DNA from: Calonectria ilicicola
Taxonomy: Eukaryota; Ascomycota; Sordariomycetes; Hypocreales; Nectriaceae
Assembly (NCBI GenBank): GCA_020809705.1
Contig: CP085833.1
Location: forward strand, 3,906,001 to 3,970,000
Direction: 5' to 3'
DNA length: 64,000 nt
Shown here piece by piece: positions 12,365 to 24,097 of this stretch. How positions within the stretch are numbered: position 1 is the stretch's first letter; each line of letters starts with the position of its first letter. The notes under the pieces are model-generated. The model was not told the origin of the DNA. It searched no databases and saw nothing but the letters and a program-made list of their open reading frames with translations. A program made the translations under genes and the position numbers.

Positions 12365-13395
12365 GGCGGTGCGAGTGCTGAGACCTTGAGATGGTGTCTC
12401 ACTCGGCACGATGGAATTCGGGAAAGATTTGCTCCTCATATAAGTGTCTCTTTTTTTTTTTCCTCAATGTCACAACTAACTCGCATTGCTTTGGGCACCA
12501 ATGCAGCCCGCTAGAAACAAAAAAGAAACAATGGAATAGTCATGTCGTGTTCATCCCTCCCCCCCCTAAAACCAGAGACAAAGACAAAAAAGAACCAAGA
12601 CTAAACCACCTTCTTCTTCTCAACGACCGCTTCACCACAACGGTCAACCGAGCGGGTGCCACGTCTGACGCACAATCCTCCTGGCGATCCGCCTCACTTG
12701 CTCGCCCCCTCCACAGGGGGACGAGTCCCAACTGTAATTAGCCAACCACCCCCCTTCCCCTCCCATCCCCATGCCTCGGTGGCGCCTAAGCCCTACGTTC
12801 AACCCCGCGGGGGGGTAGCAAGAGCCGGCCCAGCTGACATGTAATCGCAACGGTATTTCGCCGAGGCCTACGCGCGCGCGAAGGAGAGATAGCGTAGTCG
12901 TCCTGGGTGAGGCGAAGGAAGGGGGGGGGGAGGAGGAGGGGGTAACAACACATAGGCATAAAATGTAAATGCAAATGCAACGCTGACTTTGCACATCTAC
13001 ATGGCTTCACACACTTGATTGGGCAACATGACCGACAGGCAATTAAATCAAAACTGTGTGCATACAGTGTGTGCGAGGCCACCTTGTATGCAAGAAAGAG
13101 CCAAAGTTTGTTTGATTCCCCAGGGCTGAAATGCCCGGCAGCCAGAATTTCCTTTCTCAACACTATGAGATTTAACTCCCAACGTAGACCTGACCCGTGC
13201 CGAGCGAAGACAAAGAAAAAATGAGGCTACCATCCCTTTCCTGCCCCCATTAAACCCCGGAGGCTTAAATCGCAAAACATAAACCAAAGTACACACAGCC
13301 GATCCTAATTGTCGGCCATCCACCACGTACGGACGTTCGACCCGAAATGTCGGGTATCTGCAGGGGTGCCCCCGCCATCAATGGTTCTCTCCTGA

Positions 13396-15485
13396 TTAAA
13401 CATCATCTTCCAAAAACTTATACGCAAACTTAAAGTCTGCTTTTCGACGGTTCATCCTGTTTATGTGTTAGCAAAGCCGATTGAACACGCGTTTTGCAAT
13501 TTTGCACAATTGCGAAGCTCACTAACCATGTGCTTTCGTAGTCGAAGAAGCGATATGTTCCCTGCTCAAAGTCCTCGGTGATGTTCTTTGGTTCTTCGTG
13601 TCGCTGGAACCACGTCTGGTACTGCTTGTGGAACCGCCAGCTCTGATCCTTGAGCGCCTTGGCCGCCAGATACTGCTGCGCTGTTCCCTGCTTGTAGTAG
13701 AAGACGTAGAAAAGCGTATCAGTGTCGATACGGGAGTATAGTCGTGGGTCATCAAAGATGGGTAGCGGATCTCGCGGGAAGCCAGAGCCAGTCGGAGGTA
13801 CCGGCACATCCGGTCGATATGTTCGCGGCACCTCCGCATCCAATGCATCGGGGCAGCTGGCCTGGCTGACGCTCATCATTCGCAGGGTTGATGGGGCAGA
13901 CGGCGGTGGGGGACGTTTCCTTGAAGTTTCATACGTCTCAACAAGATCTTGCAGCGACGCCGGCAGATGGTAGATGGACTCTTCTTCGGGCTCCTCCGCG
14001 ATCCGCTTGATACCGTTGGAGTGACCGTTAGTTTGGGGTGCAGCTGCATCGCAAATTAGTTCGGACAAATCCCACAATCTAATATTTCTGCACACGACGA
14101 CATACCTCTCGATTGCTCGGGCGTTCCAGGAATTGCAGGCTGCTTACCAGCCGCCTTGGATCGCTTCAATGGCTTGACAATTGACGGCTCTGGGGAGTTG
14201 GCCGCAGATGTTATCGATGCTATCGATGCGGGCGCCTTGGATTCGGCCTGCTGGATTGCTGGCTGGATCGAGGACGTGGCGGGGGAGCTTGTTGCGCTTG
14301 CTCGGGATGATACTTGAGGAAGAGGAGATATACCTGAGCCTGATGCTCCTGGTGGTGGAGGTAAAGGTGAGATGCCGACGTTGTTCTTGTCGCTGGCGGC
14401 AGCAGCAGCAGCAGCGGACGCGTACTTGAGACCCTCCCCAGCTGGCCTTGATGGCAATGCGGCTGGCTTCATCGTAGCGCCACCAACGCTTCCATTGCTG
14501 CCAATTGCTGATAAGGGGGTGTGGAGTGTCGCGAGGGCAGGTAATGGTGACTTGGTTTGAGATGTTGTCTGTCGTGCAGTTTCCTTTTGCTTTCTCACTG
14601 CTGGTTTGCTCAGTTCAATATCCACTGTTAGGTCATCTTGTATGGACTGGGTATCGAGGGAGGAGTTCTTTTCGTTGTCTTGGTTCATGCCATATGTGCC
14701 TTCCTCATCCTCAAGGTCTAGCTCGTCGTACATTTCATCGTCCTCGATGAAGTCGTCCGTCATGCCGTCTGTCACGTAGTAGCGGATACTCTCCTCTAGC
14801 TCGTTGACTTGGTCGGTTTCCACACCACCGTTCTCGAGGGACCGTCGAATTAGCTCCAGTTTGCCTTGGTGCCACTTGTGTCGCTCGATGATGCGTTCGA
14901 CCTCGGCAATGCGTTCCGCCTTGGCGTTGTTGTTCTTGCCCTTCTTCATGGTTGCTTGTATCGACTCGCCCTCGGCTTCTAATGTCTCGATCTGCTGTTC
15001 CAGCTCGTCGACCATGTTACTTAGGAATTCGCCAGCCTCGACCTTGGCCTGCTCTTTGGGATCTAGCTTGGCAGCCGCTGATAGACCTTCTTTGGAGTAA
15101 GCCTTGGTCTTCATGGCCTTTTCAACTGCCTTGAACTTTTCCATTTGCTACAAAGCGGGTGACATATTAGTACTCGTGATCACGGCTGCACCAACGAGGC
15201 TGGCCGGCACAAGGGCGGGGGAAGGCGAACCGTCTCGATCAGCTTCCGATGCTCTAGCAGCGGAGCCTTGTCCTTGATGTCGTTGCTGGCGGCCCATGTC
15301 TTGATCTGATCTCGCAAACGCTGCAGCTTCTTGATTTCACGTTTCAGATTGTCTTCGAGCTTCTCTTTCTGGGCGGGGTTATTCGACTGTTCGATCTTTT
15401 CGTAGATGGCTTCGAATTCGGCGACGCCTTCAGCCACCTTTTTGAAGCACTTGTCGACTTCTTGTTGTAGTTTTCTTGCTGCCAT
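13396..15485 (-). CDS. NOT3: CCR4-NOT complex subunit Not3/Not5
   Basis: This is a scaffold subunit of the CCR4-NOT deadenylation and transcription-regulation complex. There are four exons: 15485-15231, 15147-14106, 14043-13527 and 13456-13396, with introns of 83, 62 and 70 bp, giving 624 aa. Residues 1 to about 240 are the Not3 N-terminal coiled coil. They begin [17 protein letters not shown], continue [20 protein letters not shown] and then [20 protein letters not shown] across the first intron. The middle is Ser/Pro/Ala-rich linker. Residues from about 480 form the NOT box: [51 protein letters not shown] and FFDYESTW. The last exon adds only [19 protein letters not shown], the typical family ending, which supports the junction (TG|G for Trp). 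Family assignment is secure. Not3 and Not5 are one gene in most filamentous fungi. Confidence 0.96.
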
Positions 15486-16454
15486 CTTGAAGGAGCAAGT
15501 GAGCCCTCTCGGCCTCACGCAAGGATTAGCCGGGGGAGGTTCGTTGTTGGAGAGGGGGGTGCTGGGTCAGGGTATGCTGCCTTGAGCCTCAACCTCGCCT
15601 GTGCCAGAGGGGCTGGCAGAGGGTATCGCGGGGTCCGCAAGTCAGGGAGTTTGGTGGGAAAAATCGCTGGCAGAGGATTGCGCAGCGCTGGGGTACGTCG
15701 TCGCCGTCGGGAGACGGCCAATTCGGGGAGCGTGGCGGGATGTTCGCGTCGTGAGAGACAGCTGTGCCAAGCTGGACGTGATGATGGACGTGGGAAATCG
15801 AAGAGTGATGAAGCCAACCGCTGCGGGCGCGCGATTGGCTATCGGGCAGTAGGTCACCAGGGGCTGAGTTTGGTTAGCCGCCGTGATGTATTCTGCGCGG
15901 CAGCGGCCGTTGGATGCGATAAATGTTAGCACTTAGATTCCAAGTGCACTAATTCGCGTGTATAAAATCCGATGAAAGGGTTTATTTTGCCATAATACAC
16001 TATGTTGGGTGAATTGGACCGGCATTACTGTCGATGTCGCTATCGCGGGGTACATCATGCAACGTGGGTTTCTGCTAAGCGTCCAAGTACCTGGGGTTCG
16101 CTGGGCCAATCTCACATGACACATGACACAGAGACCACAAACCACGCTGCTTGCACAGGGCTGCGTTGCTGGCTGGGAGCCACCAGGCCTGAGTCGAAGG
16201 CTAACTAACTAATAAACTAAGCATCTTTCAGCGCCAACCCCAGCGATATTGTCATTTTGCTTGTCAACTCGTGTTAAACCGTGCTTCGAGTCTCGTTTTC
16301 AACAAATTTCATTAAAGACATTTTTTTTCTCTCCCCCTCCTCTTACTTACTCACTGCCAGCGCAACTCACCCACCCCTAGGTCTCCACACAAAGCCCCAA
16401 AGCTTGTTCCTTGCTTGTTTGCACACTACACTACATTTACACCACTCTCTCACT
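15486..16454. promoter_or_regulatory. Divergent promoter region of NOT3 and the deacylase gene
   Basis: This 969-bp spacer lies between two divergent starts. The part next to the deacylase start (about 16310-16454) is a CT/CA-rich pyrimidine tract, as is common just upstream of fungal start codons. No gene or specific operator is visible. Confidence 0.5.
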
Positions 16455-17218
16455 ATGAAGGGTACGTTCCGTTCAAAGCGCAAACATATGCACTCTCGCA
16501 TTCGCCACCTGCGTGTTTGTCCCAATCTGCATGATGGCTTGCTCACATCTCACCTAGCCATCCTGCAACGTGTGCTCTCGGCGTCGGTGACGGTGGACAA
16601 GGAGGTCATCTCATCCATCGGCAAGGGCGTGCTCGTCTTTGCCGCGGTTGCCCCCGGGGACACGGAGAAGGAAGCCGACTCACTGGCATCCAAGGTGCTT
16701 AAGATGAAGATGTGGGACGACGAGAATGGTGGTCGAGTGAGGCTTCGTGTATCTGGACATGGGGTAAATTGTTGAATCTGACAAGCGTGGGGTTAGTGGA
16801 AGAAGAATGTCATGGACATTGAAGGCGATGTTCTCTGCGGTATGGCCAAACCCCCTCACTAGATCAATTTTCCGGACATGCTCGCTCGTTCCCTAACCAC
16901 TCATGAAACTCCAGTCTCCCAGTTCACGCTGCTCGCCAAGACGAGGAAGGGGACCAAGCCCGATTTCCATGGGGCGGCCAACCCCGACGAAGCCAGCCGC
17001 TTGTACCAGTACTTTGTGGAAAAGGTCCGCAGCGAGTACATGGCGGAGAGGGTCAAGGACGGAAAGTTTCAAGCTATGATGGAAGTGGCCCTTGTCAACG
17101 ACGGACCGGTGCGTTGCGTTGAGATCTTACTCAGTACCTACCCTCCTTTTTCCGTGTGAGCTAACTGCCGCGCAAGGTGACACTGGAGGTCCAAATTGGG
17201 GCGGCCAAGACAGAGTGA
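16455..17218 (+). CDS. DTD1: D-aminoacyl-tRNA deacylase (DTD, D-Tyr-tRNA deacylase)
   Basis: DTD hydrolyses D-amino acids (and achiral glycine) from mischarged tRNAs, as a cytosolic proof-reading step. I rebuilt five exons: 16455-16461, 16558-16736, 16797-16839, 16915-17108 and 17177-17218, giving 154 aa, the usual family length. The first exon carries only 7 coding bases (ATGAAGG); its junction gives MKAILQRVLSASVTVD. Next come GKGVLVFAAVAPGDTEKEAD and MKMWDDENGGR, then WKKNVMDIEGDVLC across two phase-consistent junctions. The first active-site motif is VSQFTLLA. The second, NDGPVT (the Gly-cisPro motif), is formed exactly at the last splice junction. Introns are 60-96 bp with GTACGT, GTGAGG, GTATGG and GTGCGT donors. 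Every junction keeps the frame and rebuilds conserved residues, so I consider the model reliable. Confidence 0.95.
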
Positions 17219-18023
17219 GGCGTAGCATTTTCAAGACAAAACCTCATGCCCGGGGATATCACACGGCATACAGAAAGGTCGGCCGCGATGGGGGCGGGTA
17301 TAGCTTCCGGCGCAATGAGGGGGGTTGAAACAACGTCGGGATACGTTACAAGATAGAGAGAGCAGGGTTTGTGGAACATGGCCCATACAGACATTGGCGG
17401 AGATGGACCAAATACCGGTTTGTAATCGTCTGAAATACACCAGTCTCTGTTCCTGTCGTGATTTGATCCATACCGATGGATCGACTTGTCCTGGACATGG
17501 GATGGGATACTATCAGCAAGCCACCAACGGCACCCACCAGCCCGAAACAGCAACCTGCAGCAATCCTCCAGCTCGGTCTCTCAAATCACAATGGCAAACT
17601 GTCCCCCCTTCTGCTGCTGGGTGCCCTTTATCTCTATCTGATTCCCCACTCTGTTGGCGGCGCCCCTTCAGCTCACCAAGGGCTCGGGTTGACTCACCAC
17701 ATAATGCACGTCTCTGCCTCTTTATGTATGGGCAAGCCATGGTCAGGGCGGCGGCGGCGGCTTGGACCTTGATGCGGACGTCAAAAAAGAGACAGTCTCC
17801 ACGAACCAGGCTGACAATCAAGCCGAAACGGTCTGGCGGTCTCGGCCTGCAGGGCGTTGCGGCCGGCCGTGATTCTACTCGACCGATGGAAAAGCCCGAT
17901 CCCTGCTCACGTTTGCAGGGTGCCGCCATCGTGAATTCCCCTCCTTCACCGAGCATTCGGGCCTGGCAATCGGGCTAGGAAAAAAGAATGAAAGAGGTTG
18001 CAATTCACGATGGATTAGGCACC

Positions 18024-18045
18024 TACAGGGGGAGCGCCCCCTGTA
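18024..18045. promoter_or_regulatory. Perfect inverted repeat with two facing CCCCT/AGGGG cores
   Basis: TACAGGGGG (18024-18032), a 4-base loop AGCG, and the exact complement CCCCCTGTA (18037-18045). Each arm contains an AGGGG/CCCCT core, the stress-response-element sequence bound by Msn2-type zinc-finger factors in fungi. It lies 0.8 kb past the deacylase gene and 3.5 kb before the Cyp40 start. The sequence is seen; the regulatory role is inference. It could equally be a small hairpin. Confidence 0.4.
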
Positions 18046-19332
18046 AATTCCTGTTGGCTGCAAGGACACTCAACCCTAGGTTGCCTCAGAGGGACTCAGC
18101 TATTCGTGTTGATCATTTCCTTGATTGCTGCGTATAGCCTTGACTAATCCCTTGGCGCCAGTCGGCGGTTCATTTTTTGGTATCGGAGACTTTGCTGAGG
18201 CGCCAGGTCGGGTCCGGGGGAGACTTTGTCACGGTGAGTATCACGCACATGGCCACCCTGGACCCAGCAATTAGATCAAGCCACCTCATTAGCGGACATG
18301 GGGAAGATTTGCAGCATTGTGCGACTTGACCATTTATTGGGTTGTCTTTCTCAATGCTCTCCCACTCCCCTCTATGCTTCATGCCTGACTGTCTCACATG
18401 GAGGTGGTTTAGCGGGCGTGATGCGTCTCTCTTGCTCTCTCAGGTCCTCCCCATCCTTACCCATGCACGCCCGCATTTTCTGAACCACCCGAGCAAGGAA
18501 CAAGGCAAACCAGCATACGCCAAGGGGACCCAGACCTCTGGGGCTGAGGACGTTTCCGGGATTAAGGGAATAAGAAAAAGCAAAACAGAAGACGAAGGGG
18601 GGGGAAGAGGGCTGCTGTCATGGGATTGTGGGACACGGGAAACGGAACGGACCCTGGCTTCCAGCGCCTGGAAGAAAAAACCAAGGGTGAATTCTCCTGG
18701 AGCGAAGGAGGGGTGGCATTGCCCTCATCTCGATGGCTGCTGCTGTACATACGAAACGGGGATCACGGGTATTACGTGCAGGAGCGCGCGGTAGGAGGGG
18801 CTATGGATTGGACTGCCGCAAGGGCGTTTCCGGGGGTGACACGGCAAACTGCGCGTGAGATCGTATGGGTCGATGGCGCCGATGAAGACGTGGGATTGGA
18901 TTTCGACGGTCGACTCCACCAGGCCAAAGAGGCAAAGACAGGGCATTGAATTTGGCATGGGCACGGGATGGGGAGCGAGCGGGCGAGAGAGCGGCCTAAA
19001 CGCACGGGGAGGGGAGTGACAAGGTGTGTGTAACGTGAAGAAAGAAGTATGGGACGCGAAGGGTGGGTAGTACATGTACTTGTGCTCCGGGGGGGAGGGC
19101 ACTTGTACGTACACATGGAGGGGAAGTCACTTGAGAATGTGAGAATGGATTTGCATACCGGGAATGGGGTGGAAATGTAGAATGAGAAGCGAGCGAATGT
19201 GACGGGCGTGGTTGGTCCTTTGTGATGATAACTGACACGGACAGCAGCAAGGGGGTTGGTTGAAGAGCAAGCAGGCAAGTTGAGGGAACGGTGACGAGCT
19301 TGAGAAAGTGGAACACGAGCCATCATGTTTGA

Positions 19333-19357
19333 TTTTTTTTTTTTTTTTTTTTTTTTT
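19333..19357. repeat. Homopolymer T25
   Basis: A run of 25 T on the plus strand in non-coding DNA, followed after a short gap by A-rich sequence. Confidence 0.9.
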
Positions 19358-21203
19358 GAAAAAGGCGGTTTGGAAAAGGAAAAAAAAAAGAGTACGGTAT
19401 CATTGTGTCGTCAAGTTGATCTGGGAGGTGCGTCTAGAGCAGTCTAGTGTGTGCGTGCGTTGTATGTATGTGTATGTATATGTATATGTATGTCGCAGCA
19501 GAGCACTATTGGCTTTTTGTTTTTTCTTTCTTTCATACACATACACATAGTGTCGGCGTGTAGGGCCGGCGTGGTTTGTGTGTGTCTATCATGGTAGACG
19601 CGGCATGTGTGTAACCATGTAACCCTTTCCACTCCTCCCTAATGATCCACGGCGAAATCGTAATACTAGAGCGGCTAATTACCCTTTTCAGAGAATCGCA
19701 CATAGATAGTAGGCCAGCTCGGCCAGTTGCATCCATCGCCATCGGGATGGGTCGCCAACATACCACCCACCCACCCCTCCCCTCCGCTTTTGCACGCTTT
19801 CCGCTGTTCCTTTAGCTGGCCGGGGACTGGACTGGAGCGCGGCGGGCAATGCGCACGCCCCCCGGGGCCACACCCGGGGGGCAGAAAGCGCCTCTTGTCG
19901 TCTCTTTTCTCACTTGGAGTGGTTCGCGCACCGTTTTTTTCTTTCCATGTTGGTGATAAGGGTGCTTTTGACAAGGCAACCAGCAGAAAAAAAAAAACAG
20001 CGCCACTTTGGAGGGGGGAGCACAGACGCAACTCATCAATCAATGTCTCTCCCATCTGCAGTAATGGGGACAGCTCACGCACGCACACACTCACACACTC
20101 ACACACACCATCAGCAGCAATAGCAACACCTCGTTGTTGTACTAACACATTGCATCAACGATTTGCATCAGGCGCTAGCCAAGTGGTTTCCCATGTCCCC
20201 GTGCTGTGCTGTGCCGCGAGCTAATGATACAGTGAAAGCGCATGCATGCGAGGTGATGAACGTTTCTTTTTCTTTGCCTTGTTTCGCCGCAAGAGCCCCC
20301 CAAAAAGGCTTTTTGTAGAGTTGGTGGTAGTGGGTGATGGGTCAGTACGAGACACAGCAGCATCAAGATTCAACCAAGCATGGCTGTGAATCACGAATCA
20401 CATCCACCACACCCCCGATTGTTGCCAGCGAGGGCCCCTTGGCGGCTCTCGAGAAGGAGGGGAGGGGCGCGCGCGCGCGTGTGTGTCTTTCGTTTCTTTT
20501 CCTTTTACCGGTCGTCCTCATGAGCTTTGACTGACCGGACGTTGTTCCTTTAACCAAACTTGCTTTCTGCAAACATGGAATGATAGGCGCGGCCGAGCAG
20601 CAGCAGCAGTTGTCTCGCTCGCCCTGGCTGGATGCTTGCTGGCCGCTAGCTGGCTGCGAGCTGCGAGCTGCTGGGGGACCTGGGCCCTCGTCGACTGACT
20701 CGCTTCTTCCTCCGCGCCCCTCGCATGCTGTCTTGCCTCGTGTTTGCCTTGTCCTGTCTTGGATGATTCGTGCGTGCGCGCACTCAATTTCCCGAGTGCG
20801 GCGGCCAATTTCTAATTGTCACGTCCCGCCGTTGTTGTCTCTTTTCTCGGGGAACTGGCCTGGCCTGGCTACGGCTGTAGTGGTTCCGCTGGCTGGCGGC
20901 GATGCTGCGCTCGTCACTGCTGCTCCTGCTCCACTGAACGAGCCACCACCTCCCACCAGCGCCGCTAGATCCCGGGTGGTGGCAGCAATGGTAGTCAGGG
21001 TAGTCAGGTACCCCGCATCACGCCGCGGCTCTCTCGACATCTTTGGGCTTCCGTGACAATCCATGCCGCCGTCTCATCTCATCGTCTGGTCGCGAGAGAG
21101 CGTTAATCTTCCCGCTCGATCCCTTCACCCCCACCCGCTCCCGTCCGCCAGCAGTTAAAAGCGATAAGCGCGCCCATTCCATCTCTCGTCTCTTCTGTCA
21201 TCC

Positions 21204-21233
<30 letters not shown>
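21204..21233. repeat. (CAGGCA)5 hexamer microsatellite
   Basis: Five perfect consecutive copies of CAGGCA lie about 310 bp upstream of the cyclophilin start codon, in its probable promoter or 5' UTR. Confidence 0.85.
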
Positions 21234-21235
<2 letters not shown>

Positions 21236-21247
21236 ACCACAACCGCA

Positions 21248-21271
21248 AGCTTCAAGAGAAGTTTTGAAGCT
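21248..21271. promoter_or_regulatory. Inverted repeat resembling a degenerate heat-shock element
   Basis: AGCTTCAA (21248-21255) and its exact complement TTGAAGCT (21264-21271) are separated by 8 bases. Read as 5-bp modules this gives TTC-aa-GAG-aa-GTT-tt-GAA: two perfect and two imperfect HSF modules. It lies about 270 bp before the Cyp40 start. Cyp40 genes are commonly heat-shock regulated, so the idea is reasonable but unproven. Confidence 0.25.
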
Positions 21272-21539
21272 CGTCCTCTTCTTCTTCTTCTTCTTTGCGC
21301 CCAGCTCTAACAGACTATCACATCACCTCCCCCCCCCACCTTGCAAGCTCCACCTCCACCACCAACTTCGACCATCTTCTCGCCTTATTACTGCTTCCCT
21401 CAGCCCGACCTCTTCTACTACTACTTCTTCCTCCGCTGCTGCTGCTGTTGTTCCTGCTCTTTCTCTCTTCATCTCTCACCACCACCACAAAGAACCACCA
21501 CACATACCTACTCCAACCCACCCCACTCCCTGCTTCACA

Positions 21540-22728
21540 ATGGCGTCCGAAGGCGAAGCCTCCTCCAACAACCGCCCCCGCGTCTTCTTCGACATCTCGC
21601 TGGGCGGCAAGCCCGTCGGCCGCGTCACAATGGAGCTCTACGCCGACCTTGTCCCCAAGACAGCCGAGAACTTCCGCGCCCTGTGCACTGGCGAGAAGGG
21701 CGTTGGCAAGGGCGGCAAGCCCCTCCACTACAAGGGCTCTATTTTCCACCGAGTCATCAAGCAGTTCATGATCCAAGGTGGTGACTTTACCAACGGCGAC
21801 GGCACCGGCGGCGAGTCTATTTACGGCGCCAAGTTTGAGGATGAGGCTTTCCCTAAGAAGCACGACCGACCCTTCCTCCTTTCCATGGCCAATGCTGGTC
21901 CCAGTATGTTCAATCCCTCATGTCCCACTCACCTCGTGTAAGCTGGCTAACCCCTCGCGCTCTCAAGACACCAACGGCTCCCAATTCTTCGTCACAACTG
22001 TCCCCACCCCTCACCTCGACGGCAAGCACGTCGTCTTTGGTGAAGTCCTGAATGGAAAGTCTATTGTCCGCCAGATCGAGAACCTCAACACCCAGTCCGG
22101 CGACCGCCCCTCCAAGGAGGCCCTCATCGCCAACTGTGGTGAGCTTACTGGTGACGATGCTGTCTCCGCCGATGTCAAGCAGCCCGACTCCCTGGGTGAC
22201 CCTTACGAGGATTTCCCCGAGGACTGCCAGGAGACACTCGACGCCCCTGCTATCCTCAAGATTGTTGCCGACTGCAAGGACTACGGCAACAAGGCCTTCA
22301 AGGCCGGCAACCTGGCTCTGGCTGTTGAAAAGTACCAGAAGGGTCTGCGCTACCTTAACGAGGAGCCTGACCTGGAGGGCCAGCCCGAGACTACCAAGCC
22401 CGAACTCGATGCTCTGCGTTTCTCCCTCAACAACAACGCTTCCCTCATGAACATCAAGCTTGAATCCTGGGAGGACGCTGCCCGCTCTGCCGGCGCTGCC
22501 CTCGACGTCAAGACCATCAAGGACTCTGACCGCGCCAAGGCCCTATACCGCCGTGGCTTCGCTTACGTCCGCCTCAAGGATGAGGAGGCCGCCCTTCGTG
22601 ACCTTGAGCTGGCCCACAAGCTCATCCCTGACGATGGTGTCGTGGCCAACGAGCTCAACACCGTCAAGACCAAGGCTGCCGCCCGCGCTGCCAAGGAGAA
22701 GGCTGCTTACAAGAAGTTCTTTGCCTAA
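21540..22728 (+). CDS. CPR6: Cyclophilin 40-type peptidyl-prolyl isomerase with TPR domain
   Basis: This is a peptidyl-prolyl cis-trans isomerase and Hsp90 co-chaperone. There are two exons, 21540-21903 and 21968-22728, split by a 64-bp intron (GTATGT...CAAG), giving 374 aa. The reading frame is open for about 90 codons upstream, but without an ATG; the upstream part is CT-rich leader. Residues about 11-175 are the cyclophilin domain, with [26 protein letters not shown] and [11 protein letters not shown]. The residue equivalent to the cyclosporin-binding Trp of cyclophilin A is His ([11 protein letters not shown]), as in other Cyp40 proteins. Residues about 220-370 hold three TPR repeats. Their carboxylate-clamp residues are visible ([28 protein letters not shown]), so binding to the Hsp90/Hsp70 C-terminal peptide is expected. 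The gene is convergent with the RasGAP. Confidence 0.96.
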
Positions 22729-24097
22729 AGGAACCCAGGATGAGAAAAGAACTTATTATATAATAACCAACACACATATCACATACCGGAGAGGACCATC
22801 ACAAGATGGGATTCTTCTTTTTTCAAAAACCAACCGTAGGGAAAAAAAGGTAACAAAAAGAATCCAAAAAAAAATACCGACTTTGCAAAAAGTGAGACTC
22901 CAGACCACGAAATCAAAACTCAGGCGCGGCTTAAAACATTGGGAGGACATCTTTTCACACTTCATCCAAAGGGAAGCGGGTAGGAGTCGGCGCTGATGAG
23001 ATACCATTGCAATAAAACATACATCATCATATTTCTGAACATGTGCCTGTCTGTGAATTACTTTTTTTTTTTTTTTTTTTTTTTTTTATTTTTGTGCTTC
23101 GTAAAAGTGCATGCGAGTGAGTGAGGCTCCTACGTGTAAGTGAAAGTAACATTTTTTTACCGAGGAGGGGGAGGTCTGCTGTAACCTCACTTTTTTCCCG
23201 GCCTAACCCTATGTTATCATGCCCAATGCTACTACTGCCACACATCCCTGCCCGCTTCAATCGATTGGCCCTCTAGGCTTGCGCTAAACTGCCTTTCATT
23301 TTACTTCACGTGGACATGATATGATAGTTGCTTAGACGAGAAGAGCGAACCTCGCGTCTTTGTCTTATTCCTCTTTTGTCTACCAACCGAGGACACATAT
23401 GATATGATATGATTGATATAACACACAACCCAGCCAAAGCAGCGTTTCCAACCCCTTCACTCCTTCTATTCATCCACAATGAGAAAGAGGGGGCTACCTT
23501 TTGGTCTGCCTCTTTTGCCCCTCCTTTCCCCCCGGTCCAGAAATAAGTAAACAAGGGAACCACACACCGGCCTGCTTCCATCAAAAGAGACAAAGTAGCA
23601 AACATGGGAGATAAGGATAAAATAAAATAGAAAAAAAGCCAATACAGATTGGTAAAGAAATGCAGAGCGTACACACTTTTGACCTTTTGCCAACATGCCC
23701 ATGACGTAGTAGTAGTGGTTGTAGTAGTAGTATATCCCCCATGTTTGCAAAGGCCATATGCAATAGTCCCAAGCACGCTAGGTCTATTGCATGCAATCGA
23801 GGACGTCTCTAGAAGAAAGGCCCACCGAGGACCGTCAACGAAGCCAACAAGGGTTAAGAATGGAAGTGACGAGCAACAGTGACCAAAAAAAAAGATGTCT
23901 AGCCTGCGCTTAGAAAGACGCTGCACATCGTGTTCCCGCAGGTCTTCCTCTCGCAGCTAGCACTGAGAACGAGAGTATAAGGCCGTATATATACATGCAG
24001 AGAAGAGAGCAGGTGAGTCATCAAGTCGTGAATAAAAGGGCCGTATCCATGCATCTGTCGCAGGCGTATTGGGCGCTTGTGCTCATGAGGGTCGTCG
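22729..24097. other. 3' intergenic region between convergent genes
   Basis: This 1.4-kb AT-rich spacer holds the 3' ends of the Cyp40 and RasGAP genes. It contains a T26 run at 23062-23087 and short GTA-type trinucleotide repeats near 23705-23730. No gene is supported. Confidence 0.5.
23062..23087. repeat. Homopolymer T26
   Basis: The longest homopolymer in the window, 26 T on the plus strand, about 330 bp past the cyclophilin stop codon. Confidence 0.9.

Larger units (their letters stand above)
5821..13395. other. 7.6-kb interval with no supported gene, upstream of the C2H2 gene
   Basis: Frames up to about 200 codons exist on both strands (for example near 6400-7010, 7280-7890 and 8370-8960). 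They overlap each other, lack family features, and are interrupted by homopolymers and CT/GA tracts, so I do not call them. The interval holds a (GTTGC)n array at 9771-9800 and T runs near 8879, 12119, 12344 and 12450. It lies between the start of the C2H2 gene and the stop of NOT3, so it is the only upstream DNA of the C2H2 gene. It may contain a long 5' UTR, distal regulatory elements or a non-coding RNA; none can be seen directly. Confidence 0.45.
17219..21539. other. 4.3-kb interval upstream of the Cyp40 gene, no supported gene
   Basis: Only overlapping, unrecognisable frames are present. Contents I can point to are a perfect 9-bp inverted repeat (18024-18045), a T25 run (19333-19357), TG/TA repeats near 19450-19550, CA repeats near 20083-20110, a CAGGCA array (21204-21233) and a long CT-rich leader immediately before the cyclophilin start. 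The last 300 bp should contain the promoter and 5' UTR of the cyclophilin gene. Confidence 0.45.

Noticed and set aside
18772..19326. 184-codon minus-strand frame
   Set aside because: Ser/Pro/Thr/Arg-rich throughout and overlapping other open frames, in a CT-rich region; no protein family features.
21264..21539. In-frame N-terminal extension of about 90 residues on the cyclophilin
   Set aside because: The stretch has no ATG in frame (it opens at TTG) and translates to Ser/Pro/His/Phe low complexity. It is the CT-rich leader; the ATG at 21540 gives the normal family start.
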